Positions 17,677 through 27,266 of a stretch of DNA of 64,000 nt are shown in pieces. The first letter of the stretch is position 1, and the number at the start of each line of letters is the position of its first letter. Location: assembly GCF_019264375.1 (NCBI RefSeq), contig NZ_JAHVAI010000010.1, forward strand, positions 1 through 64,000, read 5' to 3'. The notes under the pieces were generated by a model. The model did no database searches. It was not told the origin of the DNA and saw nothing but the letters and a program-made list of their open reading frames with translations. The DNA is from Sedimentimonas flavescens. GTDB lineage: Bacteria; Pseudomonadota; Alphaproteobacteria; Rhodobacterales; Rhodobacteraceae. Both the position numbers and the translations under genes were made by a program.

Positions 17677-18389
17677 CGGGCAAGCGCATCGATCAGACGA
17701 TTGCGGGCCTCGGGCAGTGCGCGGCGGCTGTGTTCGGCGGCGAAAAGATCGAGAAAATGGCCGGTCAGCTTTAGCCCCTGGACGATTTCGGCAACAGTCG
17801 CGGGGCCTTGGCCGAGCAAGCATTGCGGCAGGGGGAGGAGGCGCGGCGCCCAGTCTCCGGCGGCCTGACGCGCGACCGCGCGGCCCGTGCGCGGGCTGAC
17901 ATAGGCGAGATCCTCGCGCCCGCCGGTAAGGGCGCAACGGCTGAGGTCGAGCCCGAAGCCGAGTTCCTCGAGCAGCGCCATTTCCCACTGCAGGTAATCG
18001 ACGGGCCAGCCCTCATGCGCGAGGCCGATCACGTCGAAAAGCGGTTCAGTCGCAGCATAAAGGCGCGGATGTGGTTCGCGTTCGGGCAGCGCGAAGCCAA
18101 GCATCGCACAGACCGCGTTGAGCCCCATGAGCGCCAGCCGATCAGACATCGCGCCCGCGCGGGAGCGAAGCGGTTCGATCGTGAAACTGCCCAGATGATC
18201 TTCAAGCCGCGCGCGCCAGCCAAGCGACACATGGTGGCCCGGTTGCAGCGTGGCCGCCATCTTGCGCGACGCGCCTCCCCGCACGACGCCCGCGTGGCGG
18301 CCATGCTCAGCCGTGAAAACCTCGACGATCGCCGAGGTCTCGCCATGCGGGCGGGTGGAAAGAATGGTGCCGCGGTCGTGCCAGTCCAT
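17667..18389 (-). CDS. recO: DNA repair protein RecO
   Basis: 240 residues. RecO anneals DNA and helps RecR load RecA at gaps. An N-terminal OB fold ([17 protein letters not shown] through [10 protein letters not shown]) is followed by a helical domain ([33 protein letters not shown]). The position downstream of era and DUF1491 is conserved in Rhodobacterales. The zinc-binding cysteines of some RecO proteins are not evident. The recR gene of the same pathway is at 44.1 kb. Confidence 0.93.
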   Translation of the reverse strand: MDWHDRGTILSTRPHGETSAIVEVFTAEHGRHAGVVRGGASRKMAATLQPGHHVSLGWRARLEDHLGSFTIEPLRSRAGAMSDRLALMGLNAVCAMLGFALPEREPHPRLYAATEPLFDVIGLAHEGWPVDYLQWEMALLEELGFGLDLSRCALTGGREDLAYVSPRTGRAVARQAAGDWAPRLLPLPQCLLGQGPATVAEIVQGLKLTGHFLDLFAAEHSRRALPEARNRLIDALARQG

Positions 18390-18411
18390 GCCGGTCTCGG
18401 GTGGGAGAGGC

Positions 18412-18464
18412 GGGGGGCTGTCTGCCCCCCGGTCCCCCCGAAGGTATTTCAGCCAAGAAGAAAG
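18412..18464 (+). repeat. Dispersed intergenic repeat, copy 2
   Basis: GGGGGGC/GCCCCCC hairpin (loop TGTCT), then GGTCCCCCCGAAGGTATTTC and AGCCAAGAAGAA. It occupies almost all of the 81-bp gap between recO and DUF1491, oriented opposite to both genes. Confidence 0.65.
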
Positions 18465-18470
18465 GGAAAG

Positions 18471-18806
18471 TCAGTCGCTCAGCCCGTCCTGCTCGAGCAG
18501 GGTCGTGCCGTCGCGGCTTTCGATCTCGATCACCCACAGGTCGGGGTCGAAGCTGCGCTGTTTGCGGATAGAGGCGTCGACTTCGGGCTCGGGCCCTTCG
18601 GTCAGCGCCACCCATTTGCGCGCGCCGGTCGCAAGATCGAAGCTGCGTTGCCAGAGCGTGGCCTGACCGTCGAGTGTCGCGCATTTGACCATGACGGAGC
18701 CCGCGTCGGGCTGGCCGCGTGCCGCGAGATAGGCCGGGATATGGGCGAGTTCGAGGCGTTTGAGATAGGCCCGGACCCAGAGTTCCGAGGTCAGGCGGGC
18801 CTGCAT
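18471..18806 (-). CDS. DUF1491 family protein
   Basis: 111 residues, matching the alphaproteobacterial DUF1491 family (function unknown) over its whole length. Recognisable blocks are LTSELWVRAYLKRLELAHIP, GSVMVKCATLDGQATLWQRS, TGARKWVALTEGPEPEVDA and FDPDLWVIEIESRDG. It begins 1 nt after the era stop, so it is almost certainly co-translated with era. It is soluble, without a signal peptide. Confidence 0.88.
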   Translation of the reverse strand: MQARLTSELWVRAYLKRLELAHIPAYLAARGQPDAGSVMVKCATLDGQATLWQRSFDLATGARKWVALTEGPEPEVDASIRKQRSFDPDLWVIEIESRDGTTLLEQDGLSD

Positions 18807-18807
18807 C

Positions 18808-19713
18808 TCAATCGCCGTCCTTGAAGTCGAGCCCCATCTCGGAATAACGCTCTGCCTCTTCGAGCCAGTTCGGGCGCACCTTGACCTGCAGGAACAGGTG
18901 GACCGGGCGGCCGAGGAATTCGCTCAGATCCGCGCGGGCGGCGGTGGAGATCGCCTTGATCGTCTCGCCGCCCTTGCCCAGAACGATGCCCTTGTGGCCT
19001 TCGCGGGCGACATAGATCAGCTGGTCGATGCGGGTGGAGCCGTCCTTGCGGTCCTCCCATTTCTCGGTCTCGACGGTGAGTTGGTAGGGGATTTCCTCAT
19101 GCAGGCGCAGGGTCAGCTTTTCGCGCGTGACCTCGGCGGCGATCTGGCGCATCGGCAGGTCGGCGATCTGGTCCTCGGGGTAGAACCAGGGGCCGAGCGG
19201 GAGTTCCCCGGCGAGCCATTCGCGCAGGTCATCGACGCCGTAGCCGCGCTCGGCCGAGATCATGAAGGTCTTGACGAAGGGGAACTCGGCATTCGCGGCC
19301 TCGGCGAGTTCCAAGAGTTTCTCTGCCTTGACCCGGTCGATCTTGTTGATGGCGAGTGCAACCGGCTGGGTGCCCTCGCGCTCTTTCAGGGCCGCGATGA
19401 TGGCGCGGGTGCCTTCGGTCAGGCCGCGATGCGCCTCGATCAGCAAAACGACGATATCTGCGTCGGAGGCCCCGCCCCAGGCGGCGGAGACCATGGCGCG
19501 ATCCAGTCGGCGGCGCGGACGGAAAATACCGGGCGTATCGACGAACACGATCTGGCTGTCGCCCGCCATGCAGACGCCGCGAATGCGGGCGCGGGTGGTC
19601 TGCACCTTGTGGGTCACGATCGAGACCTTCGCCCCAACCATCCGGTTGAGCAGGGTCGATTTGCCAGCGTTCGGTTCACCGATTAGGGCCACAAAGCCCG
19701 CGCGAGTCGTCAT
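18808..19713 (-). CDS. era: GTPase Era
   Basis: 301 residues. Era is a GTPase for 16S rRNA maturation and 30S assembly. G1 GEPNAGKST is at 12-20, the switch region at KVQTTRARIRG, G3 DTPG, G4 NKID near 121-124 and G5 ISAERG. The C-terminal KH domain carries GIVLGKGGETIK. It follows rnc by 148 bp on the same strand. The ribosome binding site AAGGAGATCCT supports the start. A basic FRPRRRLDRAMV region follows G3, as usual. Confidence 0.95.
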   Translation of the reverse strand: MTTRAGFVALIGEPNAGKSTLLNRMVGAKVSIVTHKVQTTRARIRGVCMAGDSQIVFVDTPGIFRPRRRLDRAMVSAAWGGASDADIVVLLIEAHRGLTEGTRAIIAALKEREGTQPVALAINKIDRVKAEKLLELAEAANAEFPFVKTFMISAERGYGVDDLREWLAGELPLGPWFYPEDQIADLPMRQIAAEVTREKLTLRLHEEIPYQLTVETEKWEDRKDGSTRIDQLIYVAREGHKGIVLGKGGETIKAISTAARADLSEFLGRPVHLFLQVKVRPNWLEEAERYSEMGLDFKDGD

Positions 19714-19861
19714 AGGATCTCCTTGAGGTTCTTGCGGCTGGCATAGTGGAAATGCGCGCGGCTGGCCAGATTATTCGGCTTTGCGGCGGCCGGGGGCAGA
19801 AGGGATTGCAGCCGGATACAGATGGCCGCCGCATCAGCAGGGCGAAGGCGGGGTGGCGAAA
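19714..19861 (-). other. rnc-era spacer
   Basis: 148 bp between two co-directional genes that are often adjacent. No ORF with a ribosome binding site and no clear terminator is visible, so era is probably transcribed through from rnc. Self-cleavage of this leader by RNase III is possible in principle but I see no long perfect stem. Confidence 0.4.
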
Positions 19862-20551
19862 TCAGCCCTGCGGCGCCTCCAGCCGAGCCAGAAGGGCCTT
19901 GGCGGCGGCCTGTTCGGCCTGACGTTTGGCCTTGGCGGCGGCGCGTTCGACCTCACCATTGGCCAGTTGCGCCTCGATGGTGAAGACGGGCGCGTGGTCC
20001 GGGCCCTCGCGCGAGACGGTGACGTATTTCGGCGGCGGCAGGCCGCGCGCCTGCGCCCATTCCTGAAGCGCAGTCTTGGCGTCGCGGGCATCTTCCTCGA
20101 CGGCGTCGATCCGGTCACCCCAGAGCCGCAGCACCAGATCGCGGGCAGCCTCGAACCCCGCATCGATATAGACAGCGGCGATCACCGCCTCCATCGCGTC
20201 ACCCAAGAGGGCCTCTTTGCGGCGCCCGCCTGACATCATCTCGGACCGGCCGAGCTTGAGCACGGCGCCAAGATCGATCTGGCGCGCGACATCGGCGCAG
20301 GTTTCCTTGCGCACCAGCGCATTGAAGCGCGGCGCCAACTGCCCTTCGGAGGCGGACTTGTCAGCACGAAACAGCGCTTCGGCCATGGTCAGGCCCAGAA
20401 CGCGGTCGCCCAGAAACTCAAGCCGCTGGTTGTCGGGCCGCGTGGCCGAGCCGATCGAGGAATGCGTCAGCGCGCGCACCAGCACCTCGGGCCGCGCGAA
20501 ACGATGCCCGAGGCGCCCCATGAAGGCCTCGATATCTGCGCCGATCTTCAC
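19862..20551 (-). CDS. rnc: Ribonuclease III
   Basis: 229 residues, a double-strand-specific endonuclease for rRNA processing. The RNase III signature is [14 protein letters not shown] near 42-55. The second metal-binding block is [16 protein letters not shown] near 113-128, and the C-terminal dsRNA-binding domain starts at [15 protein letters not shown] with a terminal Ala-rich helix. The start is GTG at 20551, overlapping the lepB stop as GTGA. Confidence 0.95.
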   Translation of the reverse strand: MKIGADIEAFMGRLGHRFARPEVLVRALTHSSIGSATRPDNQRLEFLGDRVLGLTMAEALFRADKSASEGQLAPRFNALVRKETCADVARQIDLGAVLKLGRSEMMSGGRRKEALLGDAMEAVIAAVYIDAGFEAARDLVLRLWGDRIDAVEEDARDAKTALQEWAQARGLPPPKYVTVSREGPDHAPVFTIEAQLANGEVERAAAKAKRQAEQAAAKALLARLEAPQG

Positions 20552-21330
20552 TCGATCGCCTTGAAGAAGCGGTCCGGACGCCAGGTCCAGAAGAAGAAGA
20601 GCGAGCGGCCCGCGGAGGAGAACATCACCCGGTCAGCGCGACCGATCAGATACTCCGCGGGAACGAAGCCAAGCCCACCGGCGGCAGCCGGGAAACGGCT
20701 GTCTTCCGAGTTGTCGCGGTTGTCGCCCATGAAGAAATACTGGCCCTCGGGGACGGCGAAGACGGGCGTATTATCGGCCACCCAGTTGTTGGTGATGTTC
20801 AGGATCGAATGGGTCGCGCCATTGGGCAGCGTCTCGATCTTGCGCTCCTTGATGCAGGTTCCGCCCTGCCCGACCGGATCGTTGGAGCAGCGCGGCATCA
20901 ACCCCTGCGGGCCCTGCAGGTCCTTCACTTCGGTGAACTGGCCGCCATCTTGCACCTGCACGGGCGAGCCGTTGATTTGCAGCACGCCGTCGATCACCTG
21001 CACGCGGTCGCCCGGCAAACCGACGACCCGCTTGATGAAATCGACGCCGCGGGTCGGGTGGCGGAAGACCACGACATCACCGCGCTCGGGCTCGGAGCCA
21101 AATAGGCGGCCCTCGATCGGGCAGGCCGAGAACGGGCAGCTATGCGCCGAATAGCCATATGCCATCTTGTTGACGAAAAGGAAATCGCCGATCAGCAGCG
21201 TGTCCTTCATCGAGCCCGAGGGGATCCAGAACGGCTGGAAGAACAGGGTGCGGAACACGCCCGCGATCAGCAGTGCCCAGAAGACCGTCTTGATCGTCTC
21301 GACAACTCCGCCATCAGTTTTCGTCGCCAT
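20548..21330 (-). CDS. lepB: Signal peptidase I
   Basis: 260 residues. It cleaves signal peptides on the periplasmic side of the inner membrane. One membrane anchor lies at about 14-33. The catalytic serine is S40 in [10 protein letters not shown] and the general base K100 in [27 protein letters not shown] is conserved box E. The cysteines of HSCPFSACP and of [13 protein letters not shown] lie in the periplasmic insert. It is followed by rnc with a 4-nt overlap, a common lepB-rnc-era order. Confidence 0.95.
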   Translation of the reverse strand: MATKTDGGVVETIKTVFWALLIAGVFRTLFFQPFWIPSGSMKDTLLIGDFLFVNKMAYGYSAHSCPFSACPIEGRLFGSEPERGDVVVFRHPTRGVDFIKRVVGLPGDRVQVIDGVLQINGSPVQVQDGGQFTEVKDLQGPQGLMPRCSNDPVGQGGTCIKERKIETLPNGATHSILNITNNWVADNTPVFAVPEGQYFFMGDNRDNSEDSRFPAAAGGLGFVPAEYLIGRADRVMFSSAGRSLFFFWTWRPDRFFKAIE

Positions 21331-21387
21331 GCTTTTCCCGCCCTGGTCTGAAAGTTCCGCCTTCCTTGGCCCGCCGCGCCGCGCAAG

Positions 21388-21789
21388 TCAAGGAAGCGGC
21401 CGCGCCTCGATCACCACGAAGGCCTGCGCCCAGGGGTGATCGTCGGTCAAGGTCACGTGAACGATGGCGGAGTGACCCGGCGGCGTCATCTCGCGCAGGC
21501 GTTCGGCCGCCCATCCGGTCAGCTCCATCACCGGCTGGCCCGAGCGCAGATTCGTCACGCCCATGTCCTTCCAGGCGATCCCCATGCGCAGCCCGGTGCC
21601 AAGCGCTTTCGAGCACGCCTCTTTCGCCGCCCACCGTTTCGCATAGGTGCCGGCGGTATCGGCGCGGCGCTCGGACTTGGCAATCTCGGTCTCGGTGAAG
21701 ACACGGTGGCGGAAGCGGTCGCCGAAGCGTTCGAGCGTCGCGGCGATCCGGTCGATATTGGCGAGGTCGGTGCCGATGCCGAGGATCAT
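21388..21789 (-). CDS. acpS: Holo-[acyl-carrier-protein] synthase
   Basis: 133 residues. It transfers 4'-phosphopantetheine from CoA to acyl carrier protein. D8 in [14 protein letters not shown] and the glutamate in [16 protein letters not shown] (about E57) are the magnesium ligands of the family. It lies 4 bp after pdxJ and 57 bp before lepB, the standard alphaproteobacterial pdxJ-acpS-lepB order. Confidence 0.95.
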   Translation of the reverse strand: MILGIGTDLANIDRIAATLERFGDRFRHRVFTETEIAKSERRADTAGTYAKRWAAKEACSKALGTGLRMGIAWKDMGVTNLRSGQPVMELTGWAAERLREMTPPGHSAIVHVTLTDDHPWAQAFVVIEARPLP

Positions 21790-21793
21790 CCGC

Positions 21794-22540
21794 TCACTCG
21801 CCCCGTGCGGCGTCCATCAGGTGGCGCATCTGCTTGATCGCGTTTTCAAGCCCGATGAAGACCGATTCCGCGATCAGGAAATGGCCGATGTTCAGTTCGC
21901 GCACCTGCTTGATCTCGGCGATCGGGCCGACGGTCTCGAAGGTCAGGCCGTGGCCCGCGTGAACCTCTAGCCCGAGACTATGGGCATAGGCGGCACCGGC
22001 GCGCAGGGCCTCCAGCTCGGCATCGCGTTCGGCGAATTGGCCGGCATAATGCAGATCGCAGTAATGACCGGTGTGCAGCTCGACCACCGCCGCGCCAATG
22101 CGGGCCGATGCCTCGATCTGCCGCGGGTCGTGGCCGATGAACATGGAGACCCGCGCCCCCGCTTCGCGCAACGGCGCTATAAAATCGCCAAGACGATTGT
22201 CGTCACCCGCCACATCGAGCCCGCCCTCGGTCGTGCGCTCCTCGCGTTTTTCGGGCACAAGGCATACGGCATGGGGCCGCGTCGCGAGCGCGATACGCTG
22301 CATCTCCGGCGTAGCCGCCATTTCGAAATTCAGCGGAATGCCGATCCCTGCTTTCAGAACGGCCATGTCCTCATCGCGAATATGGCGGCGATCCTCGCGC
22401 AGATGCGCGGTGATCCCGTCGGCGCCTGCGGCCTCCGCCAGCCTGGCGGCGCGCAGCGGGTCCGGATAGGCCGAGCCGCGCGCGTTGCGAATGGTGGCGA
22501 CGTGGTCGATGTTAACGCCAAGACGAAGCGAATGGAGCAT
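21794..22540 (-). CDS. pdxJ: Pyridoxine 5'-phosphate synthase
   Basis: 248 residues. It condenses 1-deoxy-xylulose-5-phosphate with 3-amino-2-oxopropyl phosphate in vitamin B6 synthesis. A TIM barrel: [16 protein letters not shown] at the N-terminus, [40 protein letters not shown] and [11 protein letters not shown] are conserved PdxJ blocks. The start at 22540 has GGAGGACATC upstream; a 20-residue extension to 22600 is rejected. Confidence 0.96.
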   Translation of the reverse strand: MLHSLRLGVNIDHVATIRNARGSAYPDPLRAARLAEAAGADGITAHLREDRRHIRDEDMAVLKAGIGIPLNFEMAATPEMQRIALATRPHAVCLVPEKREERTTEGGLDVAGDDNRLGDFIAPLREAGARVSMFIGHDPRQIEASARIGAAVVELHTGHYCDLHYAGQFAERDAELEALRAGAAYAHSLGLEVHAGHGLTFETVGPIAEIKQVRELNIGHFLIAESVFIGLENAIKQMRHLMDAARGE

Positions 22541-22632
22541 GATGTCCTCCGAAGATTGCGCGCGGAGTATGCGCGAGAGCCGGGGCGGTTTGAAGGGCAT
22601 CCCGAACGCTTTGCCAAGAATTCTGGTGGCGT

Positions 22633-23316
22633 TCAGACGTCTTCGGCCGGCGGTTCCTGGCGGTTGTTCTCTTTGCGCTCTTCGCGCTTGTGCGCAAGTT
22701 TGGCGCGGATCTTCTCAAGCCGCTCCTTGAGCCGCGTGCGCCGGCGCTTCTGGTAGGCGTCGATGATCGGCAAAGAGACATAGTAGCAGATCAGCCCCGA
22801 GACGATGCCGGGAATGAAGCCGCCGACCAGATAGGGCAGCCAGATATCGTTGAAGAACTGCGCCAGACCGCCCCATTCGGTCTGGGCGGGCGTGAAGGCA
22901 GCGACGATATTGTGCTTCAGATCGTGCCCGGCCGCGAGGAAGGTCTCACCCAGTGTATCGACCTGATGGCCATCCACCGTGCGCCCGAGCATCCACTGCC
23001 CCAGCTTGACCGAGCTGACGGCGATGATGGGAAAGGTGATCGGATTGCCGAAGAACGTGGCAAGAAGCGAGGCGATGATATTGCCGCGCACCATGAGCGC
23101 GACTGCCGCCGCAGTCAGAAAATGAAACCCGAAAAACGGCGTGAACGAGATGAAGACGCCTGCGAAGACCCCGCGCGCGATGCGATGCGGCTGATCAGGA
23201 AGGCGATTGACGCGGTGTTTGACGTAGTGAAAAGCGCGGGTCCAGCCGCTGCGGGGCCAGACTGACTCGCGCAGGGTGCTCAGGAAGGGGCGTTTTTCGC
23301 GCCGTTTGAAAACCAC
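22633..23316 (-). CDS. DUF2062 membrane protein
   Basis: 227 residues from a GTG start with GGAAGGAAG upstream. It is a DUF2062-family inner-membrane protein: [39 protein letters not shown] and a late membrane helix [19 protein letters not shown]. About three hydrophobic segments are seen. The C-terminal 40 residues are highly charged ([17 protein letters not shown]...). The function is unknown. It lies between rsh and pdxJ, a common neighbourhood. Confidence 0.87.
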   Translation of the reverse strand: MVFKRREKRPFLSTLRESVWPRSGWTRAFHYVKHRVNRLPDQPHRIARGVFAGVFISFTPFFGFHFLTAAAVALMVRGNIIASLLATFFGNPITFPIIAVSSVKLGQWMLGRTVDGHQVDTLGETFLAAGHDLKHNIVAAFTPAQTEWGGLAQFFNDIWLPYLVGGFIPGIVSGLICYYVSLPIIDAYQKRRRTRLKERLEKIRAKLAHKREERKENNRQEPPAEDV

Positions 23317-23345
23317 CGTTCTTCCTTCCGCCCGCCAGGGCTGCC

Positions 23346-25463
23346 TCAGGGCTTGCGCGCCAGATCTCGCCAGCGCTGGACCTGCGCCACATCTGTCTCG
23401 GCCTCGAGCGCCGTGAGCAGCGTATGCAAATGTTCCACATCCCGCATCTCGACTTCAACCATCAGCGAGTAGAAATCCGGCTTGCGGTCCATGAATTGCA
23501 GATCCGAGATATTTGCCTTCTGCTGCCCGATCAAGGTGCAGATATGTCCCAGCACCCCGGCATCGTTCGAAATCGTCAGCTTGAGCGTGGCCGAGTAAAC
23601 CGGCGGGTGCTGTCCGGGCTGCCAGTGCAGATCCACCCAGCGACCCGGCTGCTCTTCGAATTCCTCAAGCGCGGGGCAGTCGATCGCGTGGATGACCACG
23701 CCTTGACCGCGATAGGTGATGCCAACGATCCGCTCGCCCGGAAGCGGCTGACAGCAGCAGGCCCGGCGGAAGCTCTGATCCGCGCCAAGGCCGATCACCG
23801 CACGCGTCGGCTCGATCGTTTCGGCGCCGCGAGCGATAAGTTCGGGGTACAGCGCCTCCAGCACCTCGCGCGCGGTCAATTCGGCCGAACCGAGGCGGGC
23901 CAGCAGTTCGATGTCGTCGGGTAGCCCGAGCGCCTTGGCCGCGGTGCGCAGCGCCTTGTCGGTGACCTTGCGCCCGACATGCTCGAAAGCCACGCGGGCA
24001 AGCTCGGCCCCGAGCTTGACGAAGCGCGAGCGATCCTCTTCGCGCAGGCTCTTGCGGATCGCGCCCTTGGCGCGGCCGGTCGCCACGATATCAAGCCAGG
24101 TCGGCTGCGGGCGCTGCCCGGCGGCGGTGATGACCTCGACCGACTGACCGTTCTTGAGGCGGGTCCAGAGTGGCACGCGAATGCCATCGACCTTGGCGCC
24201 GACGCAGGAATTGCCGATCCTGGTGTGGATCGCATAGGCGAAGTCGATCGGTGTCGCGCCCTTGGGCAGCTTGATCACGTCGCCCTTGGGCGTGAAGCAG
24301 AACACCTGATCGGAATACATCTCGAGCTTCACGTTCTCGAGGAACTCGTCGTGATCGCCCTCGGCAAAACGTTCGGTCAGCGAGTTGAGCCATTTCGCCG
24401 GATCGACCGCAAAGGGGTTCTCGGCGCGCTGCCCGTCCCGGTAGGACCAGTGCGCCGCCACGCCCGCCTCGGCGACCTCGTGCATCTGCCGGGTGCGGAT
24501 CTGCACCTCGACACGCTTGCCATCGCGGCCCGACACAGTGGTATGGATCGAGCGGTAGCCGTTCGTCTTGGGCTGGCTGATGTAATCCTTGAACCGCCCC
24601 GGCACCGCGCGCCAGCGGCGGTGGATCAGCCCCAGAACCCGGTAGCAATCCATCTCGGAGGCGGTGATGACGCGAAAACCGTAGATGTCGGAGAGCCGCG
24701 AGAAGGCAAGCTGCTTTTCCTCCATCTTGCGCCAGATCGAATAGGGGCGCTTGGCGCGGCCAAAGACATCCGCGTCGATCTGCGCCTCTTCCAGCAGGTG
24801 GCGGATGTCATGCGTGATCTTGGGGATCACGTCGCCCGATTCCTTTTGCAGGCTGACGAAGCGACGGATGATCGAGGTGCGCGCCTCGGGGTTGAGGACC
24901 TTGAAGGACAGATCCTCCAGTTCCTCGCGCATCCATTGCATACCCATGCGCCCGGCCAGCGGCGCGAAGATCTCCATCGTCTCGCGCGCCTTCTGCGCCT
25001 GCTTGTCCACGCGCATCGACTTGATCGTGCGCATGTTGTGCAGACGGTCGGCGAGTTTCACCAGGATCACCCGCAGATCCTTGGACATGGCCATGAACAG
25101 CTTACGGAAGTTCTCCGCCTGTTTCGAGGCGTTCGAAGACAGTTGCAGGTTGGTCAGCTTGGTCACGCCATCGACCAGTTCCGCAACCTCGATGCCGAAC
25201 AACTCGGAGACCTCGGTATAGGTCGAGCGCGTGTCCTCGATCGTATCGTGCAGAAGCGCGGTGATGATCGTGGCATCGTCCAGCCGCTGCTCGGTCAGGA
25301 TGGCGGCAACGGCGACGGGATGGGTGAAATAGGGCTCGCCCGAATGCCGGAACTGCCCTTCATGCATTTTCAGACCGTAGGCATAGGCCTTGCGGATAAG
25401 TTCGGAATTTGTGCGCGGGTTATAGTTGCGAACGAGCGCGATCAGGTCTTCGACGTCGATCAT
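23346..25463 (-). CDS. rsh: Bifunctional (p)ppGpp synthetase/hydrolase (Rsh)
   Basis: 705 residues, a single RelA/SpoT homologue as usual for this class. The N-terminal HD hydrolase has HSGEPYFTHPVAVA and ALLHDTIEDT. The synthetase domain has RPYSIWRKMEEKQLAFSRL and DIYGFRVI. The TGS domain has CFTPKGDVIKLPKGATPIDF, the zinc-finger/helical region has RRACCCQPLPGERIVG, and the C-terminal ACT domain starts near GVLGHICTLIGQQ. It sets the stringent response. rpoZ, whose product is part of one ppGpp site on RNA polymerase, sits immediately upstream in the same direction. Confidence 0.95.
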   Translation of the reverse strand: MIDVEDLIALVRNYNPRTNSELIRKAYAYGLKMHEGQFRHSGEPYFTHPVAVAAILTEQRLDDATIITALLHDTIEDTRSTYTEVSELFGIEVAELVDGVTKLTNLQLSSNASKQAENFRKLFMAMSKDLRVILVKLADRLHNMRTIKSMRVDKQAQKARETMEIFAPLAGRMGMQWMREELEDLSFKVLNPEARTSIIRRFVSLQKESGDVIPKITHDIRHLLEEAQIDADVFGRAKRPYSIWRKMEEKQLAFSRLSDIYGFRVITASEMDCYRVLGLIHRRWRAVPGRFKDYISQPKTNGYRSIHTTVSGRDGKRVEVQIRTRQMHEVAEAGVAAHWSYRDGQRAENPFAVDPAKWLNSLTERFAEGDHDEFLENVKLEMYSDQVFCFTPKGDVIKLPKGATPIDFAYAIHTRIGNSCVGAKVDGIRVPLWTRLKNGQSVEVITAAGQRPQPTWLDIVATGRAKGAIRKSLREEDRSRFVKLGAELARVAFEHVGRKVTDKALRTAAKALGLPDDIELLARLGSAELTAREVLEALYPELIARGAETIEPTRAVIGLGADQSFRRACCCQPLPGERIVGITYRGQGVVIHAIDCPALEEFEEQPGRWVDLHWQPGQHPPVYSATLKLTISNDAGVLGHICTLIGQQKANISDLQFMDRKPDFYSLMVEVEMRDVEHLHTLLTALEAETDVAQVQRWRDLARKP

Positions 25464-25502
25464 TTCGCGCTGCGATCCCCCCTCGCGCCTGTTTCCTGGC
25501 GA

Positions 25503-25856
25503 TCAGCCGCGACCCTGCGCGTCCATCAGCGCGCGCAGCATGCGCTCTTCGCTCATGTCGTCTTCCTTCGGACGATCCATCTCACCGCCCATGAGCAGCG
25601 ACATGGCGTCGTCTTCCGGCTCGTCGACCTCGATCTGGGTCTGGTTCGACTCGATCAGACGCTCGCGCAGATCGTCTGCGGCCTGGGTCTCTTCCGCGAT
25701 CTCGCGCAGCGCCACGACGGGGTTCTTGTCGTTGTCGCGATCCACGGTCAGCGCGGCACCCGCGGCGACTTCGCGCGCACGGTGGGCAGCGAGCATCACC
25801 AGCTCGAACCGGTTCGGAACCTTGTCAACGCAATCTTCAACCGTCACGCGGGCCAT
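25503..25856 (-). CDS. rpoZ: DNA-directed RNA polymerase omega subunit
   Basis: 117 residues. Omega assists RNA polymerase assembly and takes part in ppGpp binding. [23 protein letters not shown] is the family signature, with [12 protein letters not shown] and [13 protein letters not shown]. The start at 25856 has TTGGAG 8 bp upstream, and the ATG four codons earlier is less likely. The C-terminal acidic extension ([12 protein letters not shown]...) is usual in Rhodobacterales. It is paired with rsh 39 bp downstream. Confidence 0.94.
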   Translation of the reverse strand: MARVTVEDCVDKVPNRFELVMLAAHRAREVAAGAALTVDRDNDKNPVVALREIAEETQAADDLRERLIESNQTQIEVDEPEDDAMSLLMGGEMDRPKEDDMSEERMLRALMDAQGRG

Positions 25857-25896
25857 CTGCAACTCCAATCAGACTTGGGAGGTGTGAGGGGCCTAT

Positions 25897-26511
25897 TTAG
25901 GCGCTCCAAAAGGTATTGACAAGCGTTTCATCCACAGACTTCGCCGGGTCAAACGCTTGCAGCCCCGCTTTTTCCGCCTCGGGCAGAGCCGAGACCATCT
26001 CTGCAACCGTCTTTCCGCTAACCGGGTGGCGCCAGAGCGGCGCAATCTCGGCAAGGGGAATCAGCACGAAAGCCCGATCCGCCATGCGCGGGTGCGGCAC
26101 GATCAGTTGATCGGGCGTCTCGCACTTCTGCGCCTCAAGCGGCAGGTTCGTCCACCGGGTTAAGGTCTCGGGATCGGGCAACACCGCATCGCCCATCGCC
26201 AACAGATCAAGGTCGATCTTGCGGGCCTCCCAACGATGGGTGCGCGAGCGTCCAAGCGCCTCTTCTACCCGATGCAGCGCCGCCAAGGCTTCGGGCGCGC
26301 CCATATTCCCCCGCACGACGGCGCAGGCGTTCACGAAATCCGGCCCCGATCCGGCGGGAAAAGCAGGCGAGCGGTAGAAGCGACTCACCGCCATAAGATG
26401 AAGCCCTTCGGCTGGTAAGTTTGCCAGCGCGGATCGGACAGTTTCCGCCGAGGAGCCTGTTTCCGAAGGCAGATTTGACCCTAGGGCAACCAAAAACGTG
26501 TTACTATACAT
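25897..26511 (-). CDS. folK: 2-amino-4-hydroxy-6-hydroxymethyldihydropteridine pyrophosphokinase
   Basis: 204 residues, somewhat longer than the minimal 160-residue enzyme. It transfers pyrophosphate from ATP to 6-hydroxymethyl-dihydropterin in folate synthesis. The N-terminal LVALGSNLP, SRFYRSPAFPAG, the signature RWEARKIDLDLLAMGD and PHPRMADRAFVLIPLAEIAP are visible. The start ATG at 26511 is taken because the residues before it (to 26610) show no family resemblance. The neighbouring stop-start layout with rpoZ leaves a 40-bp gap. Confidence 0.93.
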   Translation of the reverse strand: MYSNTFLVALGSNLPSETGSSAETVRSALANLPAEGLHLMAVSRFYRSPAFPAGSGPDFVNACAVVRGNMGAPEALAALHRVEEALGRSRTHRWEARKIDLDLLAMGDAVLPDPETLTRWTNLPLEAQKCETPDQLIVPHPRMADRAFVLIPLAEIAPLWRHPVSGKTVAEMVSALPEAEKAGLQAFDPAKSVDETLVNTFWSA

Positions 26512-26651
26512 AAAGGTAGATACCCTCGCGCCGCGGCTGTTGCTATGTCCTAACATGCTAATCGTGCCCTGTCGGCGTAATTGGTCAATTTTATTTTCCG
26601 CGCCAACCACTCAACGGCGTCATCGGCAGGCCTGATGTAAAGGACATTTTG

Positions 26652-27215
26652 ATGTTTTACAAAGACGAACGGCTTGCGCTGTTCATCGATGGTTCGAACC
26701 TTTACGCAGCGGCTAAGTCGCTCGGGTTCGACATCGACTACAAACTGCTCCGACAGGAGTTCGAGCGCCGCGGCAAGCTGGTTCGGGCCTTCTATTATAC
26801 TGCCCTGCTCGAGAACGAAGAGTATTCACCGATCCGTCCGCTGGTCGACTGGCTGCATTACAACGGCTACGCGATGGTGACGAAACCGGCCAAGGAATAC
26901 ACCGACTCGATGGGGCGCCGGAAGGTCAAGGGCAACATGGACATCGAGCTTGCCGTGAACGCGATGGAGCTTGCGCCCCGTCTCGATCATGCGGTTCTGT
27001 TCTCGGGCGACGGCGATTTCCGCCCGCTCGTCGAGGCGCTTCAGCGCCAGGGTGTGCGCGTCTCGGTCGTTTCGACGATTCGCTCGCAACCGCCGATGAT
27101 CGCGGACGAGCTGCGCCGTCAGGCCGATAATTTCATCGAGCTGGATGCGCTGCGCGACGTGATCGGACGCCCGCCGCGCGAGCCGCGCGAAACCGAGACC
27201 TCGACCAACGCCTGA
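26652..27215 (+). CDS. NYN domain protein, LabA/DUF88 type
   Basis: 187 residues, one NYN (PIN-like) domain predicted to be a metal-dependent RNase. The acidic residues are in LALFIDGSNLYAAA (D at about 13), GNMDIELAVNA and VLFSGDGDFRPLVEAL. This is the LabA-type arrangement. AAAGGACATTTTG precedes the ATG; an upstream TTG at 26649 is ignored. It is divergent from folK across 140 bp. The RNA target is unknown. A different NYN protein with a LOTUS domain occurs at 53.6 kb. Confidence 0.88.
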   Translation: MFYKDERLALFIDGSNLYAAAKSLGFDIDYKLLRQEFERRGKLVRAFYYTALLENEEYSPIRPLVDWLHYNGYAMVTKPAKEYTDSMGRRKVKGNMDIELAVNAMELAPRLDHAVLFSGDGDFRPLVEALQRQGVRVSVVSTIRSQPPMIADELRRQADNFIELDALRDVIGRPPREPRETETSTNA

Positions 27216-27266
27216 TCTCTTTCTATATCTGCCGCGCCGGGTGCCTGCCGCGCCCTGAGGAAGACG

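Noticed and set aside
19714-19861. A possible small gene in the rnc-era spacer
   Set aside because: No start codon with a ribosome binding site and no reading frame of meaningful length on the minus strand.
26652-27215. The NYN protein as half of a toxin-antitoxin pair
   Set aside because: No small partner gene is adjacent; the LabA/DUF88 branch has no toxin history known to me.
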